A stretch of 40,452 nt of DNA from Bacillota bacterium (GCA_030705955.1 JAUZPL010000038.1:1-40452), one strand, 5' to 3'. Numbered from the stretch's first letter, positions 7,095 through 16,417 are shown. The notes: generated from the letters alone by a model not told the origin. A program made the numbers and translations.

Positions 7095-9002
7095 ATGAAT
7101 ACATTGGCAAAGACAAAAGAAAGGCCGAAGGTAGGACTTCTTGAAAAAATAAAACCCTTTGCTGAATTACTGGCAGCTGGACTTAGTGGGGTTTTAATTG
7201 CTGCAGGCTGGCTCCTTGATAAAAATCATTTTAATGAAACATCCATAATCGCGTACCTGCTTGCTTTCATCATTGGCGGTTTTGCCAAAGCAAAAGAAGG
7301 GATTCTGGCAACATATGAAACAAAAGACCTAAACGTAGAAATGCTTATGGTTTTTGCTGCTGTTGGTTCTGCCATTATCGGTTATTGGACAGAAGGTGCC
7401 ATTTTAATCTTTATTTTTGCTGTCAGTGGAGCATTAGAAACCTATACCATGAACAAAAGCCACAAGGAAATATCTTCTCTTATGGAGTTACAGCCAGAAG
7501 AGGCGTTGCTCATAAACAATGGAATAGAAAAAAGAGTTCCTGTTTCCGAACTGCAGGTTGGGGATCAAATTCTTGTTAAACCAGGAGAACGTGTTCCTTC
7601 AGATGGTGTCATATTGAAAGGCCAATCCAACATCGATGAAGCAACGATCACCGGCGAGTCTATTCCCGTCACGAAAGGTGAGAAGGATGAAGTATTTGCC
7701 GGAACTGTCAATATGACAGGGTCCATTACTGTTACAATTACAAAAGAAAGCACTGAAACTTTATTCCATAAAATTATCGAACTAGTACAGTCTGCCCAAA
7801 GTGAAAAATCACCTTCCCAACTTTTCATTGAGCAGTTTGAAGGTAGATATGTAAAGACAGTATTGATTGTTGTTATTTTGATGATGTTTTTACCTCATTT
7901 CTTACTTGGCTGGTCTTGGCAAGAATCCTTTTACCGGTCCATGATTTTATTAGTAGTTGCATCTCCTTGTGCACTCGTTGCTTCCATTATGCCCGCAACT
8001 TTGTCTGCTATTTCAAGGGGAGCACGGCATGGAATCTTGTTTAAAGGCGGAGTTCATCTGGAAAATCTTAGTCACTTAGAAGCTATTGCCTTTGATAAAA
8101 CGGGAACATTAACAAAAGGAAAACCCGAGGTAACAGAAGTCATTGTTAAGGACGGTTTAAACAAAGACGATTTACTTTGGAAAGCAGCATCTATTGAAAA
8201 TTATTCTACCCATCCACTAGCACAGTCAATTGTAAAATATACAAAGAACCTAGTAAAAGAAGAGCTCCTCCATCCGGATAGGCTTGAAGATGTTTCAGGG
8301 TGGGGTGTGAAAGCGGAACTAGATGGTGTACAGTGGAAAATTGGGAAAGCTGATTTTGTAGGTAAAGAGGTCGCAGAAGCGTTTGCTAATGGTATATCTA
8401 AAGATTTGGCAGGTCTCGGAAATACCCTTGTCTATGTGGAAATCAACGGTGAATTATCTGCTATTATTGCTTTAAAGGATGTTGTTCGTGATGAAACAAA
8501 GCTTGCCATTGATCAATTGAAAAAAGAAGGGATCTTCACCGTTATGCTAACTGGTGACAGTGAAAAAACGGCACAGGTCATTGCAGCCGAAAGCCATGTG
8601 GATGAATTTTTTGCAGAATGTCTTCCAGAGGAAAAAGTGGATCAGGTGAGGAATTTAAAAACTCGTTTTAAGACTGTGGCAATGGTTGGGGATGGGATTA
8701 ATGATGCACCAGCTCTTGCTACCGCTAATATTGGAATTGCAATGGGTGAGGGCACAGATGTCGCCCTTGAGACAGCTGATGTCGTTTTAATGAAAAATGA
8801 CCTGCCTCGTATTGCAGAAGCAATCCAGCTTTCTAAACGAATGAATCGAGTTATTAAGCAAAATGTTGTTTTCTCTATCCTTGTTATTATGGTATTAATC
8901 TCATCAAATTTCTTTCAAATTCTTGATTTGCCTTTTGGGGTAATAGGACATGAAGGAAGCACCATACTGGTTATCTTGAATAGTTTAAGGCTTTTAAAAT
9001 AA
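7095..9002 (+). CDS. zosA: Heavy-metal P1B-type ATPase, ZosA-like
   Basis: An ATP-driven transition-metal pump in the membrane (635 aa). Visible motifs in order: TGES in the actuator domain (186-189), an SPC metal-binding motif at 290-292 in the sixth membrane helix, the phosphorylated aspartate D334 in DKTGT, THP in the nucleotide-binding domain, GDGINDAP, and the C-terminal HEGSTILVILNSLRLL. There is no N-terminal metal-binding domain. SPC in place of the usual CPC, and the stretch VEMLMVFAAVGSAIIGYWTEGA, resemble B. subtilis ZosA, described as a zinc-uptake ATPase of the PerR regulon. I see no clear PerR box here. CGGAGGGAG precedes the ATG. Metal specificity and direction are inferred from resemblance only. 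Confidence 0.85.
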   Translation: MNTLAKTKERPKVGLLEKIKPFAELLAAGLSGVLIAAGWLLDKNHFNETSIIAYLLAFIIGGFAKAKEGILATYETKDLNVEMLMVFAAVGSAIIGYWTEGAILIFIFAVSGALETYTMNKSHKEISSLMELQPEEALLINNGIEKRVPVSELQVGDQILVKPGERVPSDGVILKGQSNIDEATITGESIPVTKGEKDEVFAGTVNMTGSITVTITKESTETLFHKIIELVQSAQSEKSPSQLFIEQFEGRYVKTVLIVVILMMFLPHFLLGWSWQESFYRSMILLVVASPCALVASIMPATLSAISRGARHGILFKGGVHLENLSHLEAIAFDKTGTLTKGKPEVTEVIVKDGLNKDDLLWKAASIENYSTHPLAQSIVKYTKNLVKEELLHPDRLEDVSGWGVKAELDGVQWKIGKADFVGKEVAEAFANGISKDLAGLGNTLVYVEINGELSAIIALKDVVRDETKLAIDQLKKEGIFTVMLTGDSEKTAQVIAAESHVDEFFAECLPEEKVDQVRNLKTRFKTVAMVGDGINDAPALATANIGIAMGEGTDVALETADVVLMKNDLPRIAEAIQLSKRMNRVIKQNVVFSILVIMVLISSNFFQILDLPFGVIGHEGSTILVILNSLRLLK

Positions 9003-9008
9003 GTAAAT

Positions 9009-9031
9009 CCCCATTCCACTGAAGGAATGGG
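9009..9031. terminator. Bidirectional terminator between zosA and a small gene
   Basis: CCCATTCC pairs with GGAATGGG around a 6-nt loop. It lies between the converging stop codons of the ATPase gene and the 34-aa gene. T-rich tracts are modest on both sides. Confidence 0.7.
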
Positions 9032-9039
9032 AATTTCTA

Positions 9040-9144
9040 TTAATGATATCCGTTAGAGCCATTTGCCGACCCAGAAGTTTTATGTTTTGGACGGCTTTTC
9101 CCTTTTTGCTTTGTTCCACCGTCTTTTTTCGTATGTTTTGTCAA
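9040..9144 (-). CDS. Small basic hydrophilic protein, 34 aa
   Basis: The frame starts at TTG, eight bases after a strong AAGGGAGG, and encodes 34 residues dominated by Lys, Thr, Gly and Ser (TKHTKKDGGTKQKGKSRPK, ending SANGSNGYH). There are no hydrophobic segments and no cysteine. Composition resembles the minor small acid-soluble or forespore-type proteins of Bacillus, but I cannot assign it to a named family. It is followed at once by the hairpin at 9009-9031, so gene plus terminator form a complete small unit. Confidence 0.65.
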   Translation of the reverse strand: MTKHTKKDGGTKQKGKSRPKHKTSGSANGSNGYH

Positions 9145-9224
9145 GCTCAAAACCTCCCTTAATGTTGGAGTTTTCCCCTTACTTATTTTTTACATAATGT
9201 TTTTTTTCAGTAAGGTAAATTAAG

Positions 9225-10061
9225 TTAGCAATTTTTTTTACTCTTTTCACTATAGAATGCGTTAATTTCTCCACCAAGCATAATAATGAAGGCAGTTATA
9301 TAGAGCCAAATCATTAATACTATGATAGCCCCAATACTTCCATAAGCAATGGAGTAATTGCTAATATTTCCAACATAGAAAGAGAGTGCAAGCGAAGAAA
9401 TAATCCAACCTATCGTTGAAAAGCCTGCGCCTGGAAAAGCTGCTCTACACTTCAATTTAATATTTGGTGCTATCCAATAAAGGGCTGTAAAAACTAAAAA
9501 TAAAATGATCGCGCTAACTAGCCAGCCAATCGCATTCCATAAGACTAGAAATTGCTTAGATAAGCCTAGTTGTGTAAAAAGAAATAAGCCTGTTCCTTTT
9601 CCGAATACCGGTAAAATGATTGCAACAAGAATGACCAAAATCATCCCAAAGGTTAGAAGGATGGCCATTCCCCTTGATACAATATAGGAACGGCTTTCCT
9701 TTACATTATACGCTTTATTAAATGCATCAACGATTGCACTTAATCCTGTTGAGGCAGACCAAATCGTTCCAATAAAGCTGAATGACAACAAGCCGCCACG
9801 CCGTTGCATTAATATGTCATTTAGATTATTTTCAATTAAATCCATTGCCTCAGCAGGAGCAAATCCCCTGATAATCCCTAGTAAATCCTGTTGCTCTATG
9901 GGTAAAAAAGGCAGTAGTGTAAAAAGAAAGATGAGTAACGGGAATAAGGAAAGTAGAAAAAAATAGGCCAATTGTGCTGATAGGCCCGGCAAATCATCTT
10001 CACCAATTCGGTGCCATAATTTTTTTAACAATGAAGAATTTATTTCTCCAACTTTTTCCAT
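9225..10061 (-). CDS. yfkH: YihY/BrkB-family inner membrane protein (YfkH)
   Basis: A 278-aa polytopic membrane protein with six or so hydrophobic helices and the family features LSAQLAYFFLLSLFPLLIFL near the N-terminus, WSASTGLSAIVDAFNKAYN in the middle and GSIGAIIVLMIWLYITAFIIMLGGEINA at the end. The family was once labelled ribonuclease BN, wrongly; its function is unresolved. The start has GAGGTG about six bases upstream. It lies 18 bp after a YtxH-like gene on the same strand, as in the yfkI-yfkH arrangement of B. subtilis, so the two are probably co-transcribed. Confidence 0.88.
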   Translation of the reverse strand: MEKVGEINSSLLKKLWHRIGEDDLPGLSAQLAYFFLLSLFPLLIFLFTLLPFLPIEQQDLLGIIRGFAPAEAMDLIENNLNDILMQRRGGLLSFSFIGTIWSASTGLSAIVDAFNKAYNVKESRSYIVSRGMAILLTFGMILVILVAIILPVFGKGTGLFLFTQLGLSKQFLVLWNAIGWLVSAIILFLVFTALYWIAPNIKLKCRAAFPGAGFSTIGWIISSLALSFYVGNISNYSIAYGSIGAIIVLMIWLYITAFIIMLGGEINAFYSEKSKKNC

Positions 10062-10079
10062 TCCTTCACCTCTAATGCT

Positions 10080-10376
10080 TTAAAGTTCCCACTCTTCTTG
10101 ATCAATGTCCTCTTCTTTATTTTTTTTGAAATATTTAGTAACCTGTGGAGTAGTCTCCCTTAGTACCTCTACCTTCTCCGTAATATAAGAGATATCTTCA
10201 CTAATAGATTCTACAGTATCCCAAATTTTCGATGCCGTTTCCTTTGGATTTTTAATAAGCTTTGAAGCTTTTTGACAATTCTCCTTCATTACAATTCTTG
10301 TTTCACGATTGAACAAGGTTAGAGCTCCTCCAGCAAGGGCTCCAAAAAACATCCCTTTCCAAAACTTATTCGACAT
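10080..10376 (-). CDS. YtxH-like small membrane-anchored protein (YfkI-like)
   Basis: A 98-aa protein with an N-terminal glycine- and alanine-rich hydrophobic segment (FWKGMFFGALAGGALTLF) followed by a charged, probably coiled helical tail rich in Lys and Glu. This is the layout of YtxH/gas-vesicle-like stress proteins. A good AAGGAGAGG site precedes the ATG. It is first in a two-gene operon with yfkH. The position suggests YfkI; the function is unknown, possibly envelope-associated stress. Confidence 0.72.
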   Translation of the reverse strand: MSNKFWKGMFFGALAGGALTLFNRETRIVMKENCQKASKLIKNPKETASKIWDTVESISEDISYITEKVEVLRETTPQVTKYFKKNKEEDIDQEEWEL

Positions 10377-10535
10377 TTCTACCTCTCCTTAGTCAATATG
10401 TAGAATGGCTAAATTTCTATTGTTTATCCTTCCCACTTTCATTTTACACCAAACATTTCTATCATTCATAACAGATATATTGACATTTGCTTAGGAAAGT
10501 GGAAAGATGGGGGAAAAAGTGAGGGGATAACATTC

Positions 10536-10760
10536 ATGAATTTATCAGAAAATACGGCTGAAAATATTGAATTTATGATTGAAAAAATAAAAGAAAAATT
10601 AAGAGTACTCAATTTTGGGGCAATTAAGCCATCCCATTTTGACGAAAACATGTACGAGGAATTAAAGGAAATATATGAAATGGTGATGAGGAAAAGTTCC
10701 TTTAGCCCGAATGAAATGCAAGCCATTGCTGAAGAGCTCGGAAATTTACGAAAACAGTAA
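10536..10760 (+). CDS. yfkK: UPF0435/DUF1128 family protein YfkK
   Basis: A 74-aa soluble helical protein (NLSENTAENIEFMIEKIKEKL ... SPNEMQAIAEELG). The pattern and length match the Bacillus YfkK family, a conserved small protein of unknown role. GAGGGG lies nine bases before the ATG. It is transcribed divergently from the yfkI-yfkH pair and convergently with map, with a shared hairpin at 10763-10789. Family assignment is confident. Confidence 0.88.
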   Translation: MNLSENTAENIEFMIEKIKEKLRVLNFGAIKPSHFDENMYEELKEIYEMVMRKSSFSPNEMQAIAEELGNLRKQ

Positions 10761-10762
10761 AA

Positions 10763-10789
10763 CAAGGCCTAAATTGGCCTTGTTTTTTT
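10763..10789. terminator. Bidirectional terminator between yfkK and map
   Basis: CAAGGCC pairs with GGCCTTG around a 6-nt loop, followed by T7 on the plus strand and TTTT on the minus strand. It serves both converging genes. Confidence 0.88.
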
Positions 10790-10791
10790 AA

Positions 10792-11541
10792 TTATTCTTG
10801 ATCTGTTAAAATGATTGGACCATCCTTTGTTATGGCAATTGTATGCTCATATTGGGCAGAATATTTTCCATCAATCGTTCGTGCCGTCCAACCGTTTGAA
10901 TCCATTTTGGTCTGATATTTACCTACGTTAACCATTGGCTCTATTGTAAATACCATTCCTTCTTTTAATCTTGGGCCCTTGCCTGGCAAACCATAATGCG
11001 GAACCTGTGGTTCTTCATGAATAACGGTACCAATTCCATGGCCGATGAAATCACGCACAACTGAAAAACCCTCTCCCTCCACATAGGCTTGAATGGCATG
11101 GCCGATGTCACCTATTCGATTTCCTACGATTGATTGTTGGATGCCCCTATAAAGAGATTCTTTTGTTACTTTTAGTAATCGTTCTGATTCCTCTGAAATA
11201 GTCCCAACAGCATATGACCAAGCAGAATCAGCAAGGGCACCGTTATAATTCACAACCATATCAATTGTGACAATGTCTCCTTCTTTTAGCGGTTCTTTTC
11301 TTGGAAACCCATGGCAAATTTCATCATTAATGCTTGCACATGTCGCATATTCATATCCTTTATAACCTTTTTGTTCGGGTGTTGCATGATGCTTTTTTAA
11401 GAAGCCTTCAACAAACTGATCAATTTCCCAAGTTGTGATACCTGGTTTAATTAGTTGGGCTATTTCTTTATGACATGCAGCTAAAATTTCACCTGCTGCT
11501 TTCATCATTTCAATTTCTCGGTTTGATTTTAAAACAATCAT
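10792..11541 (-). CDS. mapB: Type I methionine aminopeptidase
   Basis: Removes the initiator methionine from nascent proteins, using a dinuclear metal centre. From the ATG at 11541 the protein is 249 aa (MIVLKSNREIEMMKAAGEIL...), the length of the B. subtilis second enzyme MapB/YflG. Metal-ligand segments are visible: VTIDMVVNYNGALADSA (two Asp), HGIGTVIHEEPQVPHYG (His), FTIEPM (Glu) and YEHTI (Glu). Two upstream in-frame ATGs are disfavoured because AAGAGG precedes only the chosen one. The ribosomal-cluster copy (map) would be elsewhere; context near yfkK favours mapB. It is monocistronic by spacing. Confidence 0.9.
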   Translation of the reverse strand: MIVLKSNREIEMMKAAGEILAACHKEIAQLIKPGITTWEIDQFVEGFLKKHHATPEQKGYKGYEYATCASINDEICHGFPRKEPLKEGDIVTIDMVVNYNGALADSAWSYAVGTISEESERLLKVTKESLYRGIQQSIVGNRIGDIGHAIQAYVEGEGFSVVRDFIGHGIGTVIHEEPQVPHYGLPGKGPRLKEGMVFTIEPMVNVGKYQTKMDSNGWTARTIDGKYSAQYEHTIAITKDGPIILTDQE

Positions 11542-11638
11542 TTTTTCACTGCCTCTTTTCATTTTTAACCTATTTATATGCTTTATATTAACGAAAAAAA
11601 GTTGTTTTATCAAAATAACTATCTTTTTTGTAAAATTG

Positions 11639-11672
11639 AAAAAGCATTCCTCGCCTAAAAAGGAATACTTTT
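11639..11672 (-). terminator. Terminator of psuKG
   Basis: AAAAGYATTCC repeats in inverted form at 11640-11650 and 11661-11672, just after the psuG stop. On the minus strand it is followed by TTTTTCAATTTT. Confidence 0.7.
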
Positions 11673-11681
11673 AGAAATAAT

Positions 11682-12602
11682 TCAACGTTGATTAGCTAGG
11701 CGAACGGCGATTTGTGCTCCAATTTTTGCATTATTTTTTACTAGTTCAATATTCGCGTTAAGACTTGAACCTTCGGTTAGTTCCTTTACCTTACCTAAAA
11801 GAAATGGAGTTACATTTTTACCGGAAATATGCTTTTCCTTTGCTTCATTCAATGCCTTTTCAATTACAGCCTTAATATAGTTTTCCTCTAGGGCATATTC
11901 CTCAGGAATCGGGTTAGCAATAACCAATCCTCCATCTAAACCTAGCTCCCATTTGGTTCGAATGAGTGCTGCTGCTTCATCCGGGTTTTCAACACGAACA
12001 TTCACCTCAAAAGGACTTGTACGAGTATAAAAGGCAGGAAGACTGTTTGATTGATAACCAATGACAGGTACACCATGAGTTTCCAAGTATTCTAATGTGA
12101 GTCCTAAATCAAGAATCGATTTTGCACCTGCACAGACAACTACAACATTTGTTTTTGCTAACTCCTGTAGATCAGCAGAAATGTCCATGGTGTTCTCTGC
12201 CTCCCGATGAACTCCTCCAATTCCACCCGTAACAAAAACCTCAATTCCAGCCATTCTAGCACAAATCATCGTTGCAGCAACCGTTGTCGCCCCATTTTTC
12301 TTTTGCGAAATTAAATAGGGGAGATCTCTCCTACTAGCTTTTATAATATCATTACTTTTCGCTAAAAATTCTAGCTCTTCATGGGACAGGCCAATCTTAA
12401 TTTTTCCATTTAAAATTGCAATCGTAGCTGGAACTGCTCCATTTTTCCGGACTACATCCTCCACTTCTTTTGCCGTTTTGACATTTTGTGGGTATGGCAT
12501 TCCATGAGAGATAATCGTTGATTCAAGCGCAACTACAGGCATGTTTTTCTCACTTGCCTCCAGTACCTCTTTTGAGTAAGTCAAATATGCATGTTTCATC
12601 AT
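11682..12602 (-). CDS. psuG: Pseudouridine-5'-phosphate glycosidase
   Basis: Splits pseudouridine 5'-phosphate into uracil and ribose 5-phosphate by breaking the C-C glycosidic bond. The 306-aa protein shows the family landmarks [57 protein letters not shown] and [16 protein letters not shown]. Length is normal. Its ATG overlaps the TGA of psuK in an ATGA arrangement, which implies translational coupling and matched production of kinase and glycosidase. No nucleoside transporter is adjacent, so uptake or supply of pseudouridine (for example from RNA turnover) must be served elsewhere. Confidence 0.93.
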   Translation of the reverse strand: MMKHAYLTYSKEVLEASEKNMPVVALESTIISHGMPYPQNVKTAKEVEDVVRKNGAVPATIAILNGKIKIGLSHEELEFLAKSNDIIKASRRDLPYLISQKKNGATTVAATMICARMAGIEVFVTGGIGGVHREAENTMDISADLQELAKTNVVVVCAGAKSILDLGLTLEYLETHGVPVIGYQSNSLPAFYTRTSPFEVNVRVENPDEAAALIRTKWELGLDGGLVIANPIPEEYALEENYIKAVIEKALNEAKEKHISGKNVTPFLLGKVKELTEGSSLNANIELVKNNAKIGAQIAVRLANQR

Positions 12603-13711
12603 TGAAAAACTCCTTTAGAGAAAAATGTTTGAAAGGTTTCCATTAATTTTTGCTGGTTAAAAGAAGGATTAACAGTTTCATTGGATTGAAGGGTGATGAT
12701 TGAACAGGATATCCCTACCTTACAAGCATCTACTGTCCCTAATCCCTTTAAAAAGGAAAAAATAATCCCTGAGACCAGTGAATCTCCTGCACCAGTCACA
12801 TCTGTTATCAATATTTCAGGTGGTAATAAAACACCTGCTTCACCTTTTTTTGTAAAATAGATAAGGCCTTTATCGCCTCTAGTTATGACTACCCTCTCAA
12901 CACCACTTTTTAAAATTGCTTCAGCCGCTCGAAAAAAATCGCCCTCAGTTCTAATCTCAAATCCAGATAAAGCCTCTGCTTCCTTTTGGTTAGCGATTAG
13001 CCAGGATACACCTTCAAGAGAATCCGGTAGTCTATCTATCTTTGGAGCTGAAACAGTAGCAATACATAAAGGTATTTTTTTATCGTTACAACAACGAATA
13101 ATTTGTTGATTTATATTCACTGGAAGGTTGGTATCGAGGAGGACCATCCTAGATTCTGTGACCTGCTGTAATATGAAATCAATACAACTTTCTCCCACTT
13201 CATCATAAATTGCCATATCAGCAAGGGCTACAGCCATTTCACCATCAGTATCTAAAACAGCTGTATAGGTTCCTGTTGACTTGCCTTGAATGGTTTGGGT
13301 AGCACTTACATCTACAAATTCTTTTGTATGTTTTAATACCCATTCTCCTTCTGAATCAGAGCCAACAAATGATAATAAAGAAGTTTTACTCCCAAGACGG
13401 CCTAGATTTTCGGCAATATTTCTAGCCACCCCTCCACAGGATTTAGAGCTTTTTGAGGGATTTGAAGTTTTATAACTAAGGCTTTTAAGTGTTTGTATTT
13501 TCCAATCAACGTTTGCTCCACCAATACAAAGGGTTTGTTTTTCCTCAGGAAGAACAAAGCTTCGGCCGATAATTTGACCTGATTGTACTAAGGAAAGAAT
13601 AACTTCATTTACTTTCAAAGGGGTTATACCAGTTTTCCGAACTAATTCTTCTTCCGTGATAAATGTATTGTTTTTTATTAACTGGAGGATCATTTCATCT
13701 TGTTTGTTCAT
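12599..13711 (-). CDS. psuK: Pseudouridine kinase (PfkB family) with N-terminal helix-turn-helix
   Basis: Phosphorylates pseudouridine to feed PsuG. About 370 aa: an N-terminal winged-helix-like segment (residues about 1-55, [28 protein letters not shown]) and then a PfkB sugar-kinase fold. The kinase shows [26 protein letters not shown] and the anion-hole/catalytic motif [16 protein letters not shown]. The same HTH-kinase fusion is known in YeiC-type proteins and may allow self-regulation. The ATG at 13711 is preferred over the one two codons upstream because GAGGG would otherwise touch the start. Confidence 0.9.
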   Translation of the reverse strand: MNKQDEMILQLIKNNTFITEEELVRKTGITPLKVNEVILSLVQSGQIIGRSFVLPEEKQTLCIGGANVDWKIQTLKSLSYKTSNPSKSSKSCGGVARNIAENLGRLGSKTSLLSFVGSDSEGEWVLKHTKEFVDVSATQTIQGKSTGTYTAVLDTDGEMAVALADMAIYDEVGESCIDFILQQVTESRMVLLDTNLPVNINQQIIRCCNDKKIPLCIATVSAPKIDRLPDSLEGVSWLIANQKEAEALSGFEIRTEGDFFRAAEAILKSGVERVVITRGDKGLIYFTKKGEAGVLLPPEILITDVTGAGDSLVSGIIFSFLKGLGTVDACKVGISCSIITLQSNETVNPSFNQQKLMETFQTFFSKGVFQ

Positions 13712-13794
13712 AGCCATCCCTCACCATTAATGAGCTAAAGCATTAGCGCTTTCATTACTATTTCGATAAAAAACTCCATAATTCCTTTTAAGTA

Positions 13795-13826
13795 GTAAAA
13801 AAGCTGAGCATTAAAAAGCTCAGCTT
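13795..13826 (-). terminator. Terminator of motAB
   Basis: AAGCTGAGC (13801-13809) pairs with GCTCAGCTT (13818-13826), followed by TTTTTACTACTT on the minus strand. The motB stop codon is part of the stem. Confidence 0.92.
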
Positions 13827-14620
13827 CCGGTCCTCGGCAATATTAATATTTCTACACGTCTATTCTTTGACCTTCCATCTGCTGTTGCGTTTGATGCCAC
13901 TGGCTGGTACTCTCCATAACCTTTAGCACTGAACCATCTTGGATCCAGTTTGTCATTTTTTAATACAATTTTCATAAAATTAACTGCACGCATTACACTT
14001 AGCTCCCAATTTGATTCAAACTGGGAATTTTTGATAGGAACATTATCAGTGTGTCCACTGATAATAATATTTCTTGGAGGATTCATAATGAGCAAATTAC
14101 CAATCTCATTCGCTGTTTTTATATCCACATTCCGAACATCTGCACTACCAGAATCAAACAAAACATTATCTCGGATTGTTACAAGAAGCCCCTCATTCGT
14201 TAAGGAGGTTTGTAGCTTATTTATGAGATTATTCTTCTGAATATAGGTATTTACTTTTGCCTGCAAAGCCTTTAATTCTTCTTGGTCTCTTTGTTTAGCC
14301 AGCTGATCTACCTGCTGGTTCGTTACTTTTGTTGGGTTCTCACTTTGATATTGGTCCCGTTTTTGATCCTTTTTCTTTATATCAGGGGCATCTACCTGAC
14401 CTTGAGGAGTAGGAGACTGGTAATTTAATAAACCTGTTCCCCCAGTAAACATTTGATTAAACGCTCTTGAAAGAAGTTGGAATTTTTGTGCATCAACAGA
14501 ACTCATAGCAAACATAACAATAAACAATGCTAATAACAGTGTTAAAAGATCTGAATACGGGACAAGCCATGTCTCATCCATATGTTCATCGTCATGATGT
14601 TTTTTTTTGCGTCTACTCAT
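13820..14620 (-). CDS. motB: Flagellar stator protein MotB
   Basis: Peptidoglycan-anchored half of the proton-driven stator. The 266-aa protein has a basic N-terminus, one membrane helix with the proton-carrying aspartate at about residue 24 (PYSDLLTLLLALFIVMFAMS), a hydrophilic linker rich in Gln, Lys and Asp, and a C-terminal OmpA/MotB peptidoglycan-binding domain (IIISGHTDNVPI ... NRRVEILILP). Its start overlaps the end of motA by 8 bp, so translation is coupled. Aspartate plus the plain MotAB context point to the H+ type rather than the Na+ type (MotPS), although specificity is not certain from sequence. Confidence 0.95.
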   Translation of the reverse strand: MSRRKKKHHDDEHMDETWLVPYSDLLTLLLALFIVMFAMSSVDAQKFQLLSRAFNQMFTGGTGLLNYQSPTPQGQVDAPDIKKKDQKRDQYQSENPTKVTNQQVDQLAKQRDQEELKALQAKVNTYIQKNNLINKLQTSLTNEGLLVTIRDNVLFDSGSADVRNVDIKTANEIGNLLIMNPPRNIIISGHTDNVPIKNSQFESNWELSVMRAVNFMKIVLKNDKLDPRWFSAKGYGEYQPVASNATADGRSKNRRVEILILPRTGS

Positions 14621-15407
14621 CCTTATTCACAACACTTTCTCCAAGGAATTTTTTCCTTTCACTTGAAGGTAGGTATGAGGAAAGCTTCTGCTCTATAATT
14701 CTTGGTGCTTCACCTTCAAGGATAGAAAGGATCCCTTCAATCATCATTTGCTTAAGTCTAATTTCCTGTTTTGATTTACGTTTTAACTTGTTTGCAAATG
14801 GATGCCATAAGACATATCCAGTAAAAATACCAAGGAGAGTGGCTACGAATGCTGCTGAAATGGCACGCCCAAGTTCATTTGTATCATTCATATTACTTAG
14901 AGCAGCAATTAATCCTAATACGGCTCCCAACACCCCGAGAGTTGGTGCATACGTACCTGCCTGTGAGAAAATAGCAGCACCAGATAAATGGCGTTCCTCC
15001 ATTGCATCCACTTCCTCAGAGAGAACATCCCTTATATAATCAGCACTTTGCCCATCGACTGCAAGGGAGAGACCATTTCTAAGAAATTCATCATCAATGT
15101 CACTTGTTTTAGCCTCTAGTGCGAGTAAGCCTTCCTTTCTTGCCAACTGTGCCCAGTCTGAAAACATCCGAATAAGGTCACCAGAATTCGGTAATTTTTG
15201 TTCTTTAAAAAGGATGCCAAATAATTTTGGAACCCTTTTAATCTCATTTGACGGAAAAGCAATTACTACAGCTGCAATGGTACCTGCAATAATAATTAAA
15301 AATGCAGCTGGATTTGCTAGGGCTATCAACTTTACGCCTTTTAAAACCATCCCCACACCAATTGCAAGAATTCCAAGTATAATTCCAAATATCGATGTTT
15401 TATCCAC
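14613..15407 (-). CDS. motA: Flagellar stator protein MotA
   Basis: The four-helix membrane stator subunit that turns ion flow into torque on FliG. About 264 aa beginning VDKTSIFGIILGILAIGVGMVLKGV, with the MotA/ExbB core AIFSQAGTYAPTLGVLGAVLGLIAALSN and a cytoplasmic loop carrying the conserved charged residues (RKEGLLALE). The GTG at 15407 is chosen because AGGTG sits eight bases upstream and the protein then starts like B. subtilis MotA (MDKTS); a GTG three codons earlier has no room for a ribosome binding site. First gene of motAB, with a possible sigma-D promoter at 15454-15479. Confidence 0.94.
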   Translation of the reverse strand: MDKTSIFGIILGILAIGVGMVLKGVKLIALANPAAFLIIIAGTIAAVVIAFPSNEIKRVPKLFGILFKEQKLPNSGDLIRMFSDWAQLARKEGLLALEAKTSDIDDEFLRNGLSLAVDGQSADYIRDVLSEEVDAMEERHLSGAAIFSQAGTYAPTLGVLGAVLGLIAALSNMNDTNELGRAISAAFVATLLGIFTGYVLWHPFANKLKRKSKQEIRLKQMMIEGILSILEGEAPRIIEQKLSSYLPSSERKKFLGESVVNKDE

Positions 15408-15453
15408 GTGTCCCACACCTATCTTGTTGAACTAACATACTTCCTTTCTATTT

Positions 15454-15479
15454 ATTTCGACAGGAATCCCTTAATTTTA
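15454..15479 (-). promoter_or_regulatory. Possible sigma-D (flagellar) promoter of motAB
   Basis: On the minus strand TAAA (15476-15479), 14 bases, then GTCGAAAT (15454-15461). The sigma-D consensus is TAAA, 15 bases, GCCGATAT. It lies 47 bp before the motA start. Spacing is one short and two bases of the -10 differ, so this is tentative. Confidence 0.35.
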
Positions 15480-15507
15480 ATAGTGATTGTAAATTTTTGA
15501 ATTCTAA

Positions 15508-16389
15508 TTAAATGGTTTCTCTTTCCAGCACTTTTCTAAATACCTCTAGTGGCTTCTTATTTTTTAATATTGGGGAATAAATATAGGAAAATTTCCTTAC
15601 AAAAATTTCATCTTGAATTGGGATAATCGATAATTGCTGGTTTTGCAACTCACTTGATATTGCAAAGTTTGAAATAAGAGAGAAACCCATCCCTCTTATT
15701 ACCGCTTCTTTTACACCTTGTGTACTACTTATGGTTATAACATTTTTTGCCTTCAGTCCATGCGATCGTAGGACATGTTCCATGAACGCTCTTGTTCCAG
15801 ATCCTTTTTCTCTTGTCACCCAGGTCCGATTTTGCAATTGTTCTATTGAGGTAATCTCTTCTGATTTCTTTTTTTGAAAAGGACCTATAATTTTTAGTTC
15901 ATCCTTCAAAAATGGGCTCACATGCAGGCTTTTTTCATTACATTGACCTTCAATAAGGCCAAAATCTACTTGGAAGAGCTTTACATATTCGATAATCTCA
16001 TTCGTATTTCCTATTATGACCTCAAGCTTAATTTCCGGGTTTCTTTTAAATAACTCTTCAAGAAGGGGAGGGAGAACATATTCTCCTATTGTAAAACTTG
16101 CTCCAATCTTTAATTCTAATTGATGCTCATGAAGGTGCTGACTAATTTCCTCCTTTGTAGCTTCATATATTTGTGTTATTTGCTTTGCTCGTTCATATAA
16201 AAGTTCCCCAGTTGAAGTCAATCGTAACTTCTTCGGAGATCGAATAAATAAGGCCGTTTCAAACTCTTTTTCTAGGTTTTGAATATGAACACTGACACTT
16301 GGTTGAGAAATGAGTCTTTTTTCTGCTGCCTTCGTAAAATTCCCTTCCTCTACTACAGCGATAAACGTCCTTAGCGCATCATAATACAT
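15508..16389 (-). CDS. LysR-family transcriptional regulator
   Basis: A 293-aa regulator: an N-terminal winged HTH (MYYDALRTFIAVVEEGNFTKAAEKRLISQPSVSVHIQNLE), then a LysR substrate-binding domain with the usual two half-domains. The ATG at 16389 is nine bases after GAGGAGG; earlier in-frame ATGs lack a site. It is divergent from a YeiH-type transporter gene across a 117-bp intergenic region holding a T-N11-A inverted repeat. By analogy with YeiE-YeiH and CysL-type regulators it probably controls that transporter in response to a sulfur compound or another small anion; the ligand is not readable from sequence. Confidence 0.88.
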   Translation of the reverse strand: MYYDALRTFIAVVEEGNFTKAAEKRLISQPSVSVHIQNLEKEFETALFIRSPKKLRLTSTGELLYERAKQITQIYEATKEEISQHLHEHQLELKIGASFTIGEYVLPPLLEELFKRNPEIKLEVIIGNTNEIIEYVKLFQVDFGLIEGQCNEKSLHVSPFLKDELKIIGPFQKKKSEEITSIEQLQNRTWVTREKGSGTRAFMEHVLRSHGLKAKNVITISSTQGVKEAVIRGMGFSLISNFAISSELQNQQLSIIPIQDEIFVRKFSYIYSPILKNKKPLEVFRKVLERETI

Positions 16390-16417
16390 ATATATTCGCC
16401 TCCTCATCATTAAAAAT

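Noticed and set aside
14527-15039. 170-aa frame antisense to motA/motB
   Set aside because: Shadow of two confident genes with no ribosome binding site.
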